From assembly GCA_025935275.1 (NCBI GenBank), contig JAICVP010000013.1, forward strand, positions 1 through 16,638: 16,638 nucleotides of DNA, in the 5' to 3' direction. Below, piece by piece: positions 16,227-16,638 of this stretch. Origin of the DNA: Thermoleophilia bacterium. GTDB lineage: Bacteria > Actinomycetota > Thermoleophilia > Gaiellales > Gaiellaceae. The notes beneath the pieces are model-generated. The model was not told where the DNA came from. It ran no database searches and saw only the letters and a program-made list of their open reading frames with translations. A program made the translations under genes and the position numbers. Each line of letters opens with the position of its first letter. Within the stretch, counting starts at the first letter, position 1.

Positions 16227-16504
16227 TGCAAGGCGACCCCGGGTCCGACCCCCGCGTGCAGGAGCTGCGGGCGGAGATCACGTCCACCGACCACGAGATC
16301 GTGGGCGCGGTCAACCGCCGCCTCGAGCTCGTCCACCGGCTCAAGGAGCACAAGGCCGCGATGGGCTACGACTTTCTGGACAAGGGCCGCGAAGAGGCGC
16401 TGCTCGCCGAGCTCGAGCGCGAGAACGGCGGCCCGCTCTCCGCCGAGGGCCTGCGGGAGCTCCACGCGGAGCTCCTCGACCTCACGAAGCGCGAGCTGGG
16501 CTAG
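16226..16504 (+). CDS. Chorismate mutase, AroQ type (monofunctional)
   Basis: This enzyme converts chorismate to prephenate on the way to phenylalanine and tyrosine. It has 92 residues and the all-helical AroQ layout, with no fused dehydratase or dehydrogenase. Compared by eye with the E. coli P-protein mutase domain, Arg15, Arg32, Lys43, Asp52, Arg55 and Glu56 match the active-site residues Arg11, Arg28, Lys39, Asp48, Arg51 and Glu52. The equivalent of Gln88 near the C-terminus cannot be assigned. No signal peptide is present, so it should be cytoplasmic. The ATG at 16226 overlaps the transpeptidase stop (TGATG). An aromatic-pathway gene after a wall enzyme is probably operon convenience. 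Its stop shares the palindrome CTAG with the convergent gene's stop. Confidence 0.9.
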   Translation: MQGDPGSDPRVQELRAEITSTDHEIVGAVNRRLELVHRLKEHKAAMGYDFLDKGREEALLAELERENGGPLSAEGLRELHAELLDLTKRELG

Positions 16505-16638
16505 GTCTCTGCGGAGAAGTCTTCGGGCTTGACGTCGTCGAGGAACTTCTTGAACTCCTCGACCATCTGTTCCTCGTTCACGTCGTCCTCGTGCTCGAAC
16601 TCGATCGCGCTCTCCTCGATGACCGAGTCGTCGGCGAA
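16501..16638 (-). CDS. Probable bifunctional nuclease family protein (DUF151), C-terminal end only
   Basis: Only the last 45 residues are visible; the rest lies beyond the right edge. The piece is strongly acidic and ends with MVEEFKKFLDDVKPEDFSAET. A VEEF+xFLDxVxPEDF tail after an acidic linker is characteristic, as I recall, of actinobacterial DUF151 bifunctional nucleases, where it follows the catalytic domain. FADDSVIEES at the visible start would match the segment after the family's last core strand. The assignment rests on this tail alone. The stop (16503-16501) overlaps the convergent chorismate mutase stop by three bases. Confidence 0.55.
   Translation of the reverse strand, partial: FADDSVIEESAIEFEHEDDVNEEQMVEEFKKFLDDVKPEDFSAET

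Overview
The window is GC-rich and densely packed with protein genes. Gaps between genes are mostly 0 to 30 bases, and GTG starts are common. The set of genes points to a Gram-positive-type actinobacterium: an MprAB/PepD-like stress module, a class A PBP with an Arg-rich N-terminus and a Pro/Thr-rich tail, an MptA/MptB-like membrane mannosyltransferase, DUF2203, and a bifunctional-nuclease tail. A deep lineage such as Thermoleophilia is my best guess, but this is inference from gene style, not a search result. I see no tRNA, rRNA, CRISPR array, insertion sequence or prophage, and no gene-free stretch longer than about 50 bases.

Layout. (1) Positions 1-4073, minus strand: an OmpR-type response regulator, then a sensor histidine kinase (ATGA overlap), a membrane-anchored HtrA-type serine protease, and a beta-class DNA methyltransferase cut by the window edge. 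This looks like one transcription unit for sensing and repairing envelope stress, with the methyltransferase at its end. (2) Positions 4124-6004, plus strand: a lone divergent gene for an M28-peptidase-like ectodomain joined to a multi-pass membrane domain. Several metal ligands appear to be lost. (3) Positions 6005-11726, minus strand: DUF2203, MscS channel, class A penicillin-binding protein, GT-C mannosyltransferase-like protein, then MoeA. The arrangement is operon-like, with gaps or overlaps of 1-12 bases except at the PBP/glycosyltransferase junction, where the true start is unclear. (4) Positions 11739-16504, plus strand: substrate-binding lipoprotein, HAD hydrolase, Cys/Met-metabolism PLP enzyme, CPBP membrane protease, L,D-transpeptidase, chorismate mutase. 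All are coupled by short overlaps or gaps. (5) Positions 16501-16638, minus strand: the C-terminal end of a probable bifunctional nuclease.

Several genes share a cell-envelope theme. The PBP polymerises and 4-3 crosslinks peptidoglycan, the L,D-transpeptidase makes alternative crosslinks, the glycosyltransferase probably glycosylates a lipid or polymer at the membrane, MscS relieves osmotic load, and the two-component/HtrA module watches protein quality outside the membrane. MoeA, the PLP lyase and chorismate mutase are ordinary metabolic genes carried along. Most of the window is conventional. The points most worth a second look are the degenerate M28-like membrane protein and the missing canonical start of the glycosyltransferase.
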